This document shows, piece after piece, positions 53,985 through 61,446 of a stretch of 64,000 bases of DNA; position 1 is the stretch's first letter, and every line of letters starts with the position of its first letter. Both the position numbers and the translations under genes were made by a program. Location of the stretch: the NCBI RefSeq assembly GCF_000498395.2, contig NZ_CP010979.1, forward strand, positions 4,340,001-4,404,000. Direction: 5' to 3'. The notes under the pieces are model-generated. The model saw nothing but the letters and a program-made list of their open reading frames with translations. It did no database searches and was not told where the DNA came from. The stretch is from Pseudomonas putida S13.1.2 (GTDB lineage: Bacteria > Pseudomonadota > Gammaproteobacteria > Pseudomonadales > Pseudomonadaceae).

Positions 53985-55007
53985 ATGGCAAGAAAGATCA
54001 GCTACCAGCAGGCCATCAACGAAGCCCTGGCCCAGGAAATGCGTCGCGACAACACCGTGTTCATCATTGGCGAAGACGTTGCCGGCGGCGCCGGCGCACC
54101 CGGCGAGGATGACGCCTGGGGTGGCGTGCTGGGCGTGACCAAGGGCCTGTACCACCAGTTCCCCGGCCGCGTGCTGGACGCACCACTGTCGGAAATCGGC
54201 TACGTCGGCGCTGCCGTCGGTGCCGCCACCCAGGGCCTGCGCCCGGTGTGCGAACTGATGTTCGTCGACTTTGCCGGCTGCTGCCTGGACCAGATCCTCA
54301 ACCAGGCTGCCAAGTTTCGCTACATGTTCGGCGGCAAGGCGGTCACCCCGCTGGTGATGCGCACCATGTACGGCGCCGGCCTGCGTGCGGCCGCCCAGCA
54401 CTCGCAGATGCTCACCTCGCTGTGGACGCACATCCCCGGCCTGAAGGTGGTGTGCCCTTCTTCCCCTTACGATGCCAAGGGCCTGCTGATTCAGGCGATC
54501 CGCGACAACGACCCGGTGATCTTCTGTGAGCACAAGCTGCTGTACAGCATGCAGGGCGAGGTGCCGGAAGAGGTGTATACCGTGCCGTTCGGCGAGGCCA
54601 ACTTCCTGCGCGATGGTGACGACGTGACCTTGGTCACCTATGGCCGCATGGTCCACGTAGCACTTGAAGCCGCCAACAACCTGGCCCGCCAGGGCATCGA
54701 CTGCGAAGTGCTGGACCTGCGCACGACCAGCCCGCTGGATGAAGACAGCATTCTTGAAAGCGTGGAAAAAACCGGCCGCCTGGTGGTGATCGACGAAGCC
54801 AACCCGCGCTGCTCGATGGCCACCGACATCAGCGCGCTGGTGGCGCAAAAGGCTTTCGGCGCCCTCAAGGGCCCGATCGAAATGGTCACCGCACCGCACA
54901 CTCCGGTGCCGTTCTCCGATGCCCTGGAAGACCTGTACATCCCTGACGCGGCGAAGATCGAAGCGGCCGTGCGCAAGGTGATCGAAGCCGCAAGGAGTGC
55001 CGCATGA
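53985..55007 (+). CDS. acoB: Acetoin dehydrogenase E1 beta subunit
   Basis: A transketolase-like beta subunit of 340 residues. The N-terminal NEALAQEMRRDNTVFIIGED is typical, as are EIGYVGAAVGAA and the C-terminal VEKTGRLVVIDEA. It forms the E1 heterotetramer with AcoA. AAAGGAGAA precedes the ATG. Its stop overlaps the acoC start by 4 bases. Confidence 0.96.
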   Translation: MARKISYQQAINEALAQEMRRDNTVFIIGEDVAGGAGAPGEDDAWGGVLGVTKGLYHQFPGRVLDAPLSEIGYVGAAVGAATQGLRPVCELMFVDFAGCCLDQILNQAAKFRYMFGGKAVTPLVMRTMYGAGLRAAAQHSQMLTSLWTHIPGLKVVCPSSPYDAKGLLIQAIRDNDPVIFCEHKLLYSMQGEVPEEVYTVPFGEANFLRDGDDVTLVTYGRMVHVALEAANNLARQGIDCEVLDLRTTSPLDEDSILESVEKTGRLVVIDEANPRCSMATDISALVAQKAFGALKGPIEMVTAPHTPVPFSDALEDLYIPDAAKIEAAVRKVIEAARSAA

Positions 55008-56110
55008 GCCAGATCCATACCCTGACCATGCCCAAGTGGGGCCTGTCGATGACCGAAGGCCGGGTGGACACCTGGCTCAAGCAGGAAGGTGACGAAATCA
55101 CCAAGGGCGACGAGGTGCTGGACGTCGAGACCGACAAGATCAGCAGCAGCGTCGAAGCCCCGTTCAGTGGCGTGTTGCGCCGCCAGGTGGCCAAGCCGGA
55201 TGAAACCCTGCCAGTGGGCGCGTTGCTGGCCGTGGTGGTGGAAGGCGAAGCCGAAGAAGCCGAAATCGATGCGCTGGTGCAGCGCTTCCAGGCCGAGTTC
55301 GTCGCCGAAGGGGGCGCCGATCAGGCCCAGGGGCCGGCCCCACAGAAGGCAGAGGTTGGCGGCCGCCTGCTGCGCTGGTTCGAGCTGGGGGAAGGCGGCA
55401 CGCCGCTGGTGCTGGTGCACGGTTTTGGCGGCGACCTCAACAACTGGCTGTTCAACCACCCGGCGCTGGCTGCCGAACGCCGCGTGATCGCCCTGGACCT
55501 GCCGGGGCACGGCGAGTCGGCCAAGGCCCTGCAGCGGGGCGACCTGGATGAACTGAGCGAAACCGTGCTGGCCCTGCTCGACCACCTGGACATCGCCAAG
55601 GCCCACCTGGCGGGCCATTCCATGGGCGGCGCGGTAAGCCTCAACGTGGCACGCCTGGCGCCGCAACGGGTGGCAAGCCTCAGCCTGGTCGCCAGTGCCG
55701 GCCTGGGCGAAGCGATCAACGGGCAGTACCTGCAGGGCTTCGTCGCCGCCGCCAACCGCAACGCCCTCAAACCGCAGATGGTGCAATTGTTTGCCGACCC
55801 GGCGCTGGTCACCCGGCAAATGCTGGAGGACATGCTCAAGTTCAAGCGCCTGGAAGGTGTTGATGACGCCTTGCGCCAGCTGGCATCAGCCATTGCCGAC
55901 GGCGACCGCCAGCGCCACGACCTGCGCGGGGTGCTGGGGCAGCATCCGGCGCTGGTGGTGTGGGGCGGCAAGGACGCGATCATCCCGGCCAGCCATGCCG
56001 AAGGCCTGGAGGCAGAAGTACTGGTGCTGCCCGAAGCTGGGCATATGGTGCAGATGGAGGCGGCTGAAGAGGTGAACCGGAGGATGGTGGAGTTTTTGCG
56101 GGGGCATTAA
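55004..56110 (+). CDS. acoC: Acetoin dehydrogenase E2 (lipoyl acetyltransferase, alpha/beta-hydrolase type)
   Basis: An E2 of 368 residues. The lipoyl domain (about 1-80) has the modified lysine in DVETDKISSSVEAP. The C-terminal domain (about 125-368) is an alpha/beta hydrolase with nucleophile Ser in GHSMGG and Asp/His later (VVWGGKDAIIP, PEAGHMVQME). This layout, instead of the usual CAT domain, is typical of AcoC. It passes the acetyl group to CoA. No E3 gene is in the operon, so a shared dihydrolipoamide dehydrogenase is expected. I recall a butanediol dehydrogenase gene downstream in relatives; none is present here. Confidence 0.93.
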   Translation: MSQIHTLTMPKWGLSMTEGRVDTWLKQEGDEITKGDEVLDVETDKISSSVEAPFSGVLRRQVAKPDETLPVGALLAVVVEGEAEEAEIDALVQRFQAEFVAEGGADQAQGPAPQKAEVGGRLLRWFELGEGGTPLVLVHGFGGDLNNWLFNHPALAAERRVIALDLPGHGESAKALQRGDLDELSETVLALLDHLDIAKAHLAGHSMGGAVSLNVARLAPQRVASLSLVASAGLGEAINGQYLQGFVAAANRNALKPQMVQLFADPALVTRQMLEDMLKFKRLEGVDDALRQLASAIADGDRQRHDLRGVLGQHPALVVWGGKDAIIPASHAEGLEAEVLVLPEAGHMVQMEAAEEVNRRMVEFLRGH

Positions 56111-56607
56111 AGGGGGGAGGTGCATGACTTGGGGTGGCGTTGAGACATAGATGTGCATGCCTCGGTTTTTTCAGCGCCTGTAATATCGAGCGCCGCCCGC
56201 GCGGCGCATCGCCGGCAAGCCAGCTCCCACATCTGTTTCGGGCCAGTCGCTCCTGTGAAGTCACCGCTGTCCGCCTTGTTTGTTCCTTTCAGAATCGAAG
56301 GTTGCGCCGCTGGTCTTCAGCAATTTCCAGTCATGCACCCAAGGGTGCGCGCGCCAAAGGCACAGGAGAGACTGGCCCGAAACAGATGTGGGAGCTGGCT
56401 TGCCGGCGATGCGCCGCGCGGGCGGCGCTCGATCTCACAGGAGATGAACAACTAAAGGCATGCGCCTGTCTGCCCACCCTCGATCCCCCGACATGCACCT
56501 CGCAGCCATCTCGCCGCGCCGGCCTGTTGTCTCATCTGCTTATGCCCTATCTGTCTCGGCCCCTTATTCTGCGTCATACTCGGCAGACCTATTGCCCGGT
56601 CCTCGCC
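56111..56607. other. 497-bp spacer between acoC and the MORN/C13 gene
   Basis: This stretch has no credible gene. It holds a 249-bp REP-based inverted-repeat element (56185-56433) and, near 56590-56607, the immediate upstream region of the MORN lipoprotein. The long frame that covers it is an N-terminal extension of the downstream gene without family-like sequence. Confidence 0.7.
56185..56433. repeat. 249-bp element with 73-bp inverted-repeat arms (type C REP inside)
   Basis: Arms 56185-56257 and 56361-56433 are inverted repeats of 73 bases with one mismatch, enclosing a 103-base centre. Each arm contains the type C REP core GCCGGCAAGCCAGCTCCCAC plus an unusual GC-rich outer part (GAGCGCCGCCCGCGCGGCGC) and an inner CTGTTTCGGGCCAGTC. 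The near identity of the arms suggests a recently formed or mobile REPIN/MITE-like unit. It has no coding capacity, and no target-site duplication was seen. Confidence 0.9.
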
Positions 56608-58341
56608 ATGCGTCCACTGCTCCCCATTACCCTGGTCCTGCTGCTCGCCGCCTGTGGCGATGGCGAATCGCTGCTTGCGCCGGACGCACGCCTGCCCGAC
56701 GGGGGGCGTTACCGGGGGCAGGTGGTTGATGGCCTGCTGCAGGGCGAGGGCCGTATCGACTACCCCAATGGCAGCTGGTACGCCGGCGGCTTCAAGGATG
56801 GCCAGTGGCATGGCCAGGGCGAATGGCATGGCCAGAACGGCGAGGTTTACCGTGGCCAGTTCGCCGAGGGGCTGTTCCAGGGGCTGGGCGACCTGACCAC
56901 CCCAGGCAGCCACTACAGTGGCACCTTCAAGCACGGCCGCCGCGACGGCGAAGGCACGCTCAAGCAAGCCGACCAGACCTACCGCGGCCAGTTCAAGGAC
57001 GACCTGTACGAAGGCGCCGGCGAGCTGGAGCTGGCCGACGGCAGCCGCTACCAAGGCCTGTTCGCCAAGGGCAAGCCCAACGGCGCCGGGGTGCGCAGCG
57101 ATGCCAGCGGCAACCAGTTCAGCGGGCGCTTCGTCAACGGCCAGCTGCAAGGCGGTGGTACTTACGACAGCGTCGACGGCGAGCAATACATCGGTGAGTT
57201 CAAGGACAACCGCCTGGAAGGCCGTGGCCGCTACGAAAACGCCGATGGCGATGTATGGATCGGCGAATTCAAGGACGGCTCGCTGATGGGTGAAGGCGAA
57301 CTGCTAGGCAGCGACGGCAGCCACTACAAGGGCGAGTTCGTCGACTGGCGCCTTTCGGGCCGGGGCAGCCTGCAACTGGCCGACGGCAGCACCTACGTCG
57401 GCGGTTTCCTGAACGATGCCTACCATGGCCATGGGCAGCTGACCTTGCCCAGCGGCCAGGTCGAAGGTGGCACCTGGGCCAACGGTGTGCGCGTACGCGA
57501 CCAGAAAGGCACGCTGCTGCCCGACCCACTGGACCTGGCCCTGCTCAACCAGGGCCGGCTGCTGGAAGAGTCGCTGGCCCGGGTACCGCGCTCAACGCCG
57601 CCCATCCAGCTGTACAGCCTGGTGGTGGCCGGCGATGGCCAGCAAAGCGTGTTCCTGCGCGAAGCCGACTACGTCAGCAACATGCTCAAGGTGCGCTTTG
57701 GCGCCCGCGGCCAGGTGACCCTGGTCAACCACCGTGACCACATGGCCACCCGCCCCATGGCCACCCGCGAGAACCTCACCCGTGCCGCCAGCACCCTGGC
57801 CGAACGCAGCGGCCCCGAAGACCTGGTGTTCATCTACTTCACCAGCCATGGCAGCCAGGACCACCAGTTGGTGCTCGACCAGCCGCGCCTGCAACTGGCC
57901 GACCTTTCTGCCGACGAACTGGCCACCGCCCTGGCGCCACTGAAGAACCGCGACAAGGTGATCGTCATATCGGCTTGCTATTCAGGGGGCTACATCGCCC
58001 CGCTCAAGGATGAGCGCACGGTGATCATGACTGCCGCTCGTGCCGACCGCGTGTCCTTCGGGTGCTCGGAAGAAGCCGACTTCACCTACTTTGGCGATGC
58101 GCTGTTCGCGCAAGCACTGAACCAGACCGACGACCTGAAACAGGCGTTTGAACTGGCCCGCGCCAGCGTTGCCGAAAGAGAACAAAGGGAAGGCTTCGAG
58201 GCTTCGGAGCCGCAGCTGTGGGCACCGCCAGCCGTACTTGAACACTGGCAGCACCTGCGCCGGCAACAGGCCGAAGAAGCATTGCGTAACGCCGCACAGG
58301 CCAACGTGGGGGTACAGGCAAAAACGCCTGGCAGCCACTAG
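56608..58341 (+). CDS. MORN-repeat lipoprotein with C-terminal C13 (legumain/caspase-like) peptidase
   Basis: A protein of 577 residues. The signal peptide ends in lipobox LAAC (Cys16), so it is membrane-anchored outside the cytoplasm. Residues about 33-290 are eleven MORN repeats of about 23 residues (pattern YxGxFxxGxxxGxGxxxxxxG). After a linker, the last 250 residues form a clan CD peptidase of family C13: His414 in YFTSHGSQD and Cys457 in ISACYSGGY, 43 residues apart. The ATG at 56608 starts the signal peptide. Substrate and partner are unknown. The next gene follows by 27 bases. Confidence 0.88.
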   Translation: MRPLLPITLVLLLAACGDGESLLAPDARLPDGGRYRGQVVDGLLQGEGRIDYPNGSWYAGGFKDGQWHGQGEWHGQNGEVYRGQFAEGLFQGLGDLTTPGSHYSGTFKHGRRDGEGTLKQADQTYRGQFKDDLYEGAGELELADGSRYQGLFAKGKPNGAGVRSDASGNQFSGRFVNGQLQGGGTYDSVDGEQYIGEFKDNRLEGRGRYENADGDVWIGEFKDGSLMGEGELLGSDGSHYKGEFVDWRLSGRGSLQLADGSTYVGGFLNDAYHGHGQLTLPSGQVEGGTWANGVRVRDQKGTLLPDPLDLALLNQGRLLEESLARVPRSTPPIQLYSLVVAGDGQQSVFLREADYVSNMLKVRFGARGQVTLVNHRDHMATRPMATRENLTRAASTLAERSGPEDLVFIYFTSHGSQDHQLVLDQPRLQLADLSADELATALAPLKNRDKVIVISACYSGGYIAPLKDERTVIMTAARADRVSFGCSEEADFTYFGDALFAQALNQTDDLKQAFELARASVAEREQREGFEASEPQLWAPPAVLEHWQHLRRQQAEEALRNAAQANVGVQAKTPGSH

Positions 58342-58368
58342 ACTTGTGTGTAACAAGGGAGAGACATC

Positions 58369-59013
58369 ATGTATTTGACGCCTCAGCATGTCTTGCTTGC
58401 CGGTGCCACCGGCCTTACCGGTGAACACCTGCTGGACCGCCTGCTCAACGAACCCACCATCACCCGCGTACTGGCGCCTACCCGTCGGCCGCTGGCTGAG
58501 CACCCGCACCTGGAAAACCCGGTGGGTGACCCGGCGGTATTTCTTCCACAGCTGGCTGGGCGGGTCGATATTGCCTACTGCTGCCTGGGCACCACACTAA
58601 AGCAGGCCGGCTCCGAATCGGCCTTCCGCGCAGTGGACCTGGACATGGTAGTGGCGTTCAGCAAGCGTGCCCGGGAGATGGGCGCGCGGCATCTGCTGGT
58701 GGTCAGTGCGCTGGGCGCCGACCCGAAATCGTCGATTTTCTACAACCGGGTGAAGGGCGAGATGGAAGAGGCGCTGAAGGCCCAGGACTGGCCGCAGCTG
58801 ACCATCGTGCGGCCGTCGTTGCTGCTGGGCGAGCGGATCGAGCCACGGCTGGCAGAACAACTGGTTTCGCCGTTTTCCAGGTTGATACCTGGCAAGTACC
58901 GGGGGATCGAGGCTTGTACCTTGGCCCGGGCCTTGTGGCGGCTGGCGCTGGAGGAAGAGGACGGGGTGCGGATTGTGGAGTCGGATGAGCTTCGCAAGTT
59001 GGGCAAGATATAA
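58369..59013 (+). CDS. Atypical SDR / NAD(P)H-binding oxidoreductase
   Basis: A protein of 214 residues with the Rossmann motif LLAGATGLTGEHLL (about residues 9-22) and YNRVKGEMEEAL, the Tyr-x-x-x-Lys of atypical SDRs, at about residue 125. It resembles the YbjT/HTATIP2-like group of NAD(P)-binding proteins. The substrate is unknown. GGGAGAGA precedes the ATG. It starts 27 bases after the MORN/C13 gene, so the two may be co-transcribed. Confidence 0.85.
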   Translation: MYLTPQHVLLAGATGLTGEHLLDRLLNEPTITRVLAPTRRPLAEHPHLENPVGDPAVFLPQLAGRVDIAYCCLGTTLKQAGSESAFRAVDLDMVVAFSKRAREMGARHLLVVSALGADPKSSIFYNRVKGEMEEALKAQDWPQLTIVRPSLLLGERIEPRLAEQLVSPFSRLIPGKYRGIEACTLARALWRLALEEEDGVRIVESDELRKLGKI

Positions 59014-59022
59014 GCGTCACCT

Positions 59023-59119
59023 GAAAGGGCCTCTTCGCGGGCACGCCCGCTCCCACAGGTACTGTGATCAACTGAGGACCACACAATCCTGTGGGAGCGG
59101 GCAAGCCCGCGAAATGGCC
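59023..59119. repeat. Inverted pair of type A REP elements
   Basis: GGGCCTCTTCGCGGGCACGC with adjoining CCGCTCCCACAGG and the inverted CCTGTGGGAGCGGGCAAGCC with adjoining CGCGAAATGGCC. It separates the convergent SDR and YceK genes and ends next to the yceK stop codon. Confidence 0.9.
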
Positions 59120-59120
59120 A

Positions 59121-59408
59121 TCACAGGCCGCCGGTGGCCTGGAAGCCGACACCGGCCGCAGTCAGCAATGACAACGGCAACAACAGGGTATCGAGCAGCA
59201 TGCTGCCGGGCAGGTCCAGCCCTGGATAGGCCGGTGCATCAGCCCCGTAATGATCGCGCGGGCAGCACCCGCCATTGATCACGTACAAATCCAGCCGGGT
59301 ACCGGCATACACCACCGGCGCCCCTGGTTTTGCAGCATCCAGCGTGCGCACCGTGGCGCAGCCTCCCAGCATCACCAGCGCCGCCACACCCAACAGCGCT
59401 CGCTTCAA
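59121..59408 (-). CDS. YceK/YidQ-type lipoprotein (DUF1375)
   Basis: A small lipoprotein of 95 residues. The signal peptide ends in lipobox LGGC (Cys17). The conserved YAGTRLDLYVINGGCC then a second hydrophobic segment (LPGSMLLDTLLLPLSLL) fit the YceK/DUF1375 family, of unknown function. Its ATG overlaps the ubiX stop codon, so it is the last gene of the mpl-ubiX operon. Confidence 0.85.
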   Translation of the reverse strand: MKRALLGVAALVMLGGCATVRTLDAAKPGAPVVYAGTRLDLYVINGGCCPRDHYGADAPAYPGLDLPGSMLLDTLLLPLSLLTAAGVGFQATGGL

Positions 59409-60034
59409 TCATCCACCCCGAAGTGGTGCTCGCCCCACCGCGGCAACATGTCCTGGGGAATGGCCAGCAGGTTGAGAATGCGCGCCACGACAAAGTCGAC
59501 CAGGTCGTCGATGGTCTGCGGCTGGTGATAGAAGCCCGGCGCCGCCGGCAGGATCACCGCGCCCATTTGCGACAGCTTGAGCATGTTCTCCAGATGGATG
59601 GTGGAAAACGGCGCTTCGCGCGGCACCAGGATCAGCTGGCGACGCTCCTTGAGGGTAACGTCGGCAGCGCGTTCGATAAGGTTGTTGCAAGCCCCCGTGG
59701 CAATCGCCGAAAGCGTACCGGTGGAACAGGGCACCACCACCATCGCCGCCGGGGCGCCGGAGCCGGAGGCTACCGGCGACATCCAGTCTTCCTTGCCGTA
59801 CACACGGATCTGCCCATCGGCGGCGCCGGTGTATTCGGTAAGAAATGCCTGCATCGCCTGGGGCTTGGCCGGCAGCACCACGTCGGTCTCGGTGGCCATC
59901 ACCAGTTGCGCGGCCTTGGAGATCAGGAAATGCACCTCACGGTCCTCGCGCACCAGGCAATCGAGCAGGCGCAGGCCATACTGGGCGCCTGAGGCGCCGG
60001 TCATGGCCAGGGTGATGCGTTCCGGCCCGCTCAC
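59405..60034 (-). CDS. ubiX: Flavin prenyltransferase UbiX
   Basis: An enzyme of 209 residues that attaches dimethylallyl phosphate to FMN, giving the prenylated flavin cofactor of UbiD decarboxylase (ubiquinone synthesis). The N-terminal MTGASGAQYGLRLL and VPCSTGTLSAIATG (FMN binding), then LVPREAPFSTIHLENML, are typical. A GTG start at 60034 overlapping the mpl stop (GTGA) is favoured by GAGG upstream; an ATG further out has no family sequence. Confidence 0.93.
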   Translation of the reverse strand: MSGPERITLAMTGASGAQYGLRLLDCLVREDREVHFLISKAAQLVMATETDVVLPAKPQAMQAFLTEYTGAADGQIRVYGKEDWMSPVASGSGAPAAMVVVPCSTGTLSAIATGACNNLIERAADVTLKERRQLILVPREAPFSTIHLENMLKLSQMGAVILPAAPGFYHQPQTIDDLVDFVVARILNLLAIPQDMLPRWGEHHFGVDD

Positions 60035-61380
60035 TTCAGGGCCTCGGCCAGCTTGCCGTGCAGGCCACCAAAGCCGCCGTTGCTCATGATCACCACGTGG
60101 GTGCCCGGGCGTGCCTGGCCTTTGACCCGCTCGATGATCGCGTCGAGGCTGTCGGCCACCACGCTCGGTACCTTGCACTTCGCAGCGGTGGCCGCCAGGT
60201 CCCAGCCGAGGTTGGCCGGCGCGTACCAGATCACCTGGTCGGCGTCGTTGACGCTTTCCGGCAGACCGTCACGGTGGGCGCCAAGCTTCATCGAATTGGA
60301 GCGGGGCTCGATCACGGCAATCACCGGCGCCTCGCCAACGCGCTTGCGCAGGCCGTCGAGGGTGGTGGCGATGGCGGTCGGGTGGTGGGCGAAGTCATCG
60401 TAGATGGTCACGCCCTGCACGTCGGCAACTTTCTCCATGCGCCGCTTGACGCTCTTGAAGGCGCTCAGGCCCTCGATACCCATGGCCGGCACAACGCCGA
60501 CATGGCGGGCCGCTGCCAAGGTGGCCAGGGCGTTGGCAACGTTGTGCTGGCCAGTCATTGCCCAGTCCACCACGCCCTGCGCCTCGCCCTCGAACAGTAC
60601 TTCGAAACGCGACCCGTCGGGGCTGAGCAGGCGCGCCTGCCACTGGCCACCTTCGCCGGTCGTCTGCACCGGGGTCCAGCAACCCATGCCGATCACCCGT
60701 TCCAGCGCTTGCTCGGTGGCGGGGTGAATGACCAGGCCTTCGCCGGGAATGGTGCGCACCAAGTGGTGGAACTGCCGCTCGATCGAGGCCAAATCCGGGA
60801 AGATGTCCGCATGATCGAACTCAAGGTTGTTGAGGATCGCGGTACGTGGGTGGTAGTGGACAAACTTCGAGCGCTTGTCGAAGAAGGCGCTGTCGTACTC
60901 GTCGGCTTCGACCACGAAGAACGGCGTATCGCCCAGGCGTGCCGACACCGAGAAGTTCTGCGGCACACCGCCAATCAGGAAGCCCGGGCTCATGCCAGCA
61001 TGTTCCAGCACCCAGGCCAGCATGCTGCTGGTGGTGGTCTTGCCGTGGGTGCCGGCAACGGCCAGTACCCAGCGGCCTTGCAGCACGTGGTCCGCCAGCC
61101 ATTGCGGGCCGGAAACATAGGGCAGGCCCTTGTTCAGCACGTACTCCACTGCCGGGTTGCCACGCGACATGGCATTGCCGATGACCACCACGTCTGGCGC
61201 CGGGTCCAGCTGGGCTGGGTCATAGCCTTGAGTCAACTCGATGCCCTGGGCTTCGAGCTGGGTGCTCATCGGGGGATAGACGTTGGCGTCCGAGCCGGTG
61301 ACGCGATGGCCAAGTTCCTTGGCCAGCACCGCCAGCGAGCCCATGAAAGTGCCGCAAATACCGAGAATGTGAATATGCAT
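60031..61380 (-). CDS. mpl: UDP-MurNAc:L-alanyl-gamma-D-glutamyl-meso-DAP ligase (Mpl)
   Basis: A Mur-ligase family enzyme of 449 residues for peptidoglycan recycling. MHIHILGICGTFMGSLAVLA at the N-terminus, ATP-binding AGTHGKTTTSS (about residues 108-118), VVEADEYDSAFFDKRSKFVH, and DDFAHHPTAI are Mpl signatures. It joins tripeptide from recycled wall to UDP-MurNAc. It is first of the mpl-ubiX-yceK operon, with ATGA/GTGA-type overlaps at each junction. Confidence 0.95.
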   Translation of the reverse strand: MHIHILGICGTFMGSLAVLAKELGHRVTGSDANVYPPMSTQLEAQGIELTQGYDPAQLDPAPDVVVIGNAMSRGNPAVEYVLNKGLPYVSGPQWLADHVLQGRWVLAVAGTHGKTTTSSMLAWVLEHAGMSPGFLIGGVPQNFSVSARLGDTPFFVVEADEYDSAFFDKRSKFVHYHPRTAILNNLEFDHADIFPDLASIERQFHHLVRTIPGEGLVIHPATEQALERVIGMGCWTPVQTTGEGGQWQARLLSPDGSRFEVLFEGEAQGVVDWAMTGQHNVANALATLAAARHVGVVPAMGIEGLSAFKSVKRRMEKVADVQGVTIYDDFAHHPTAIATTLDGLRKRVGEAPVIAVIEPRSNSMKLGAHRDGLPESVNDADQVIWYAPANLGWDLAATAAKCKVPSVVADSLDAIIERVKGQARPGTHVVIMSNGGFGGLHGKLAEALK

Positions 61381-61446
61381 GGTCGACCTCGCAAAACATC
61401 GAGGCAGGGTAGCCCAGGGCGCGACAAATCGCACCCGCTGTTTCGC

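Noticed and set aside
53118..54899. 593-residue minus-strand frame over acoA/acoB
   Set aside because: Antisense to TPP-dependent subunits with clear motifs; low-complexity His/Gln/Val composition.
56134..56607. 158-residue N-terminal extension of the MORN/C13 protein
   Set aside because: It translates the REP-type inverted repeat. The signal peptide and lipobox at 56608 define the real start.
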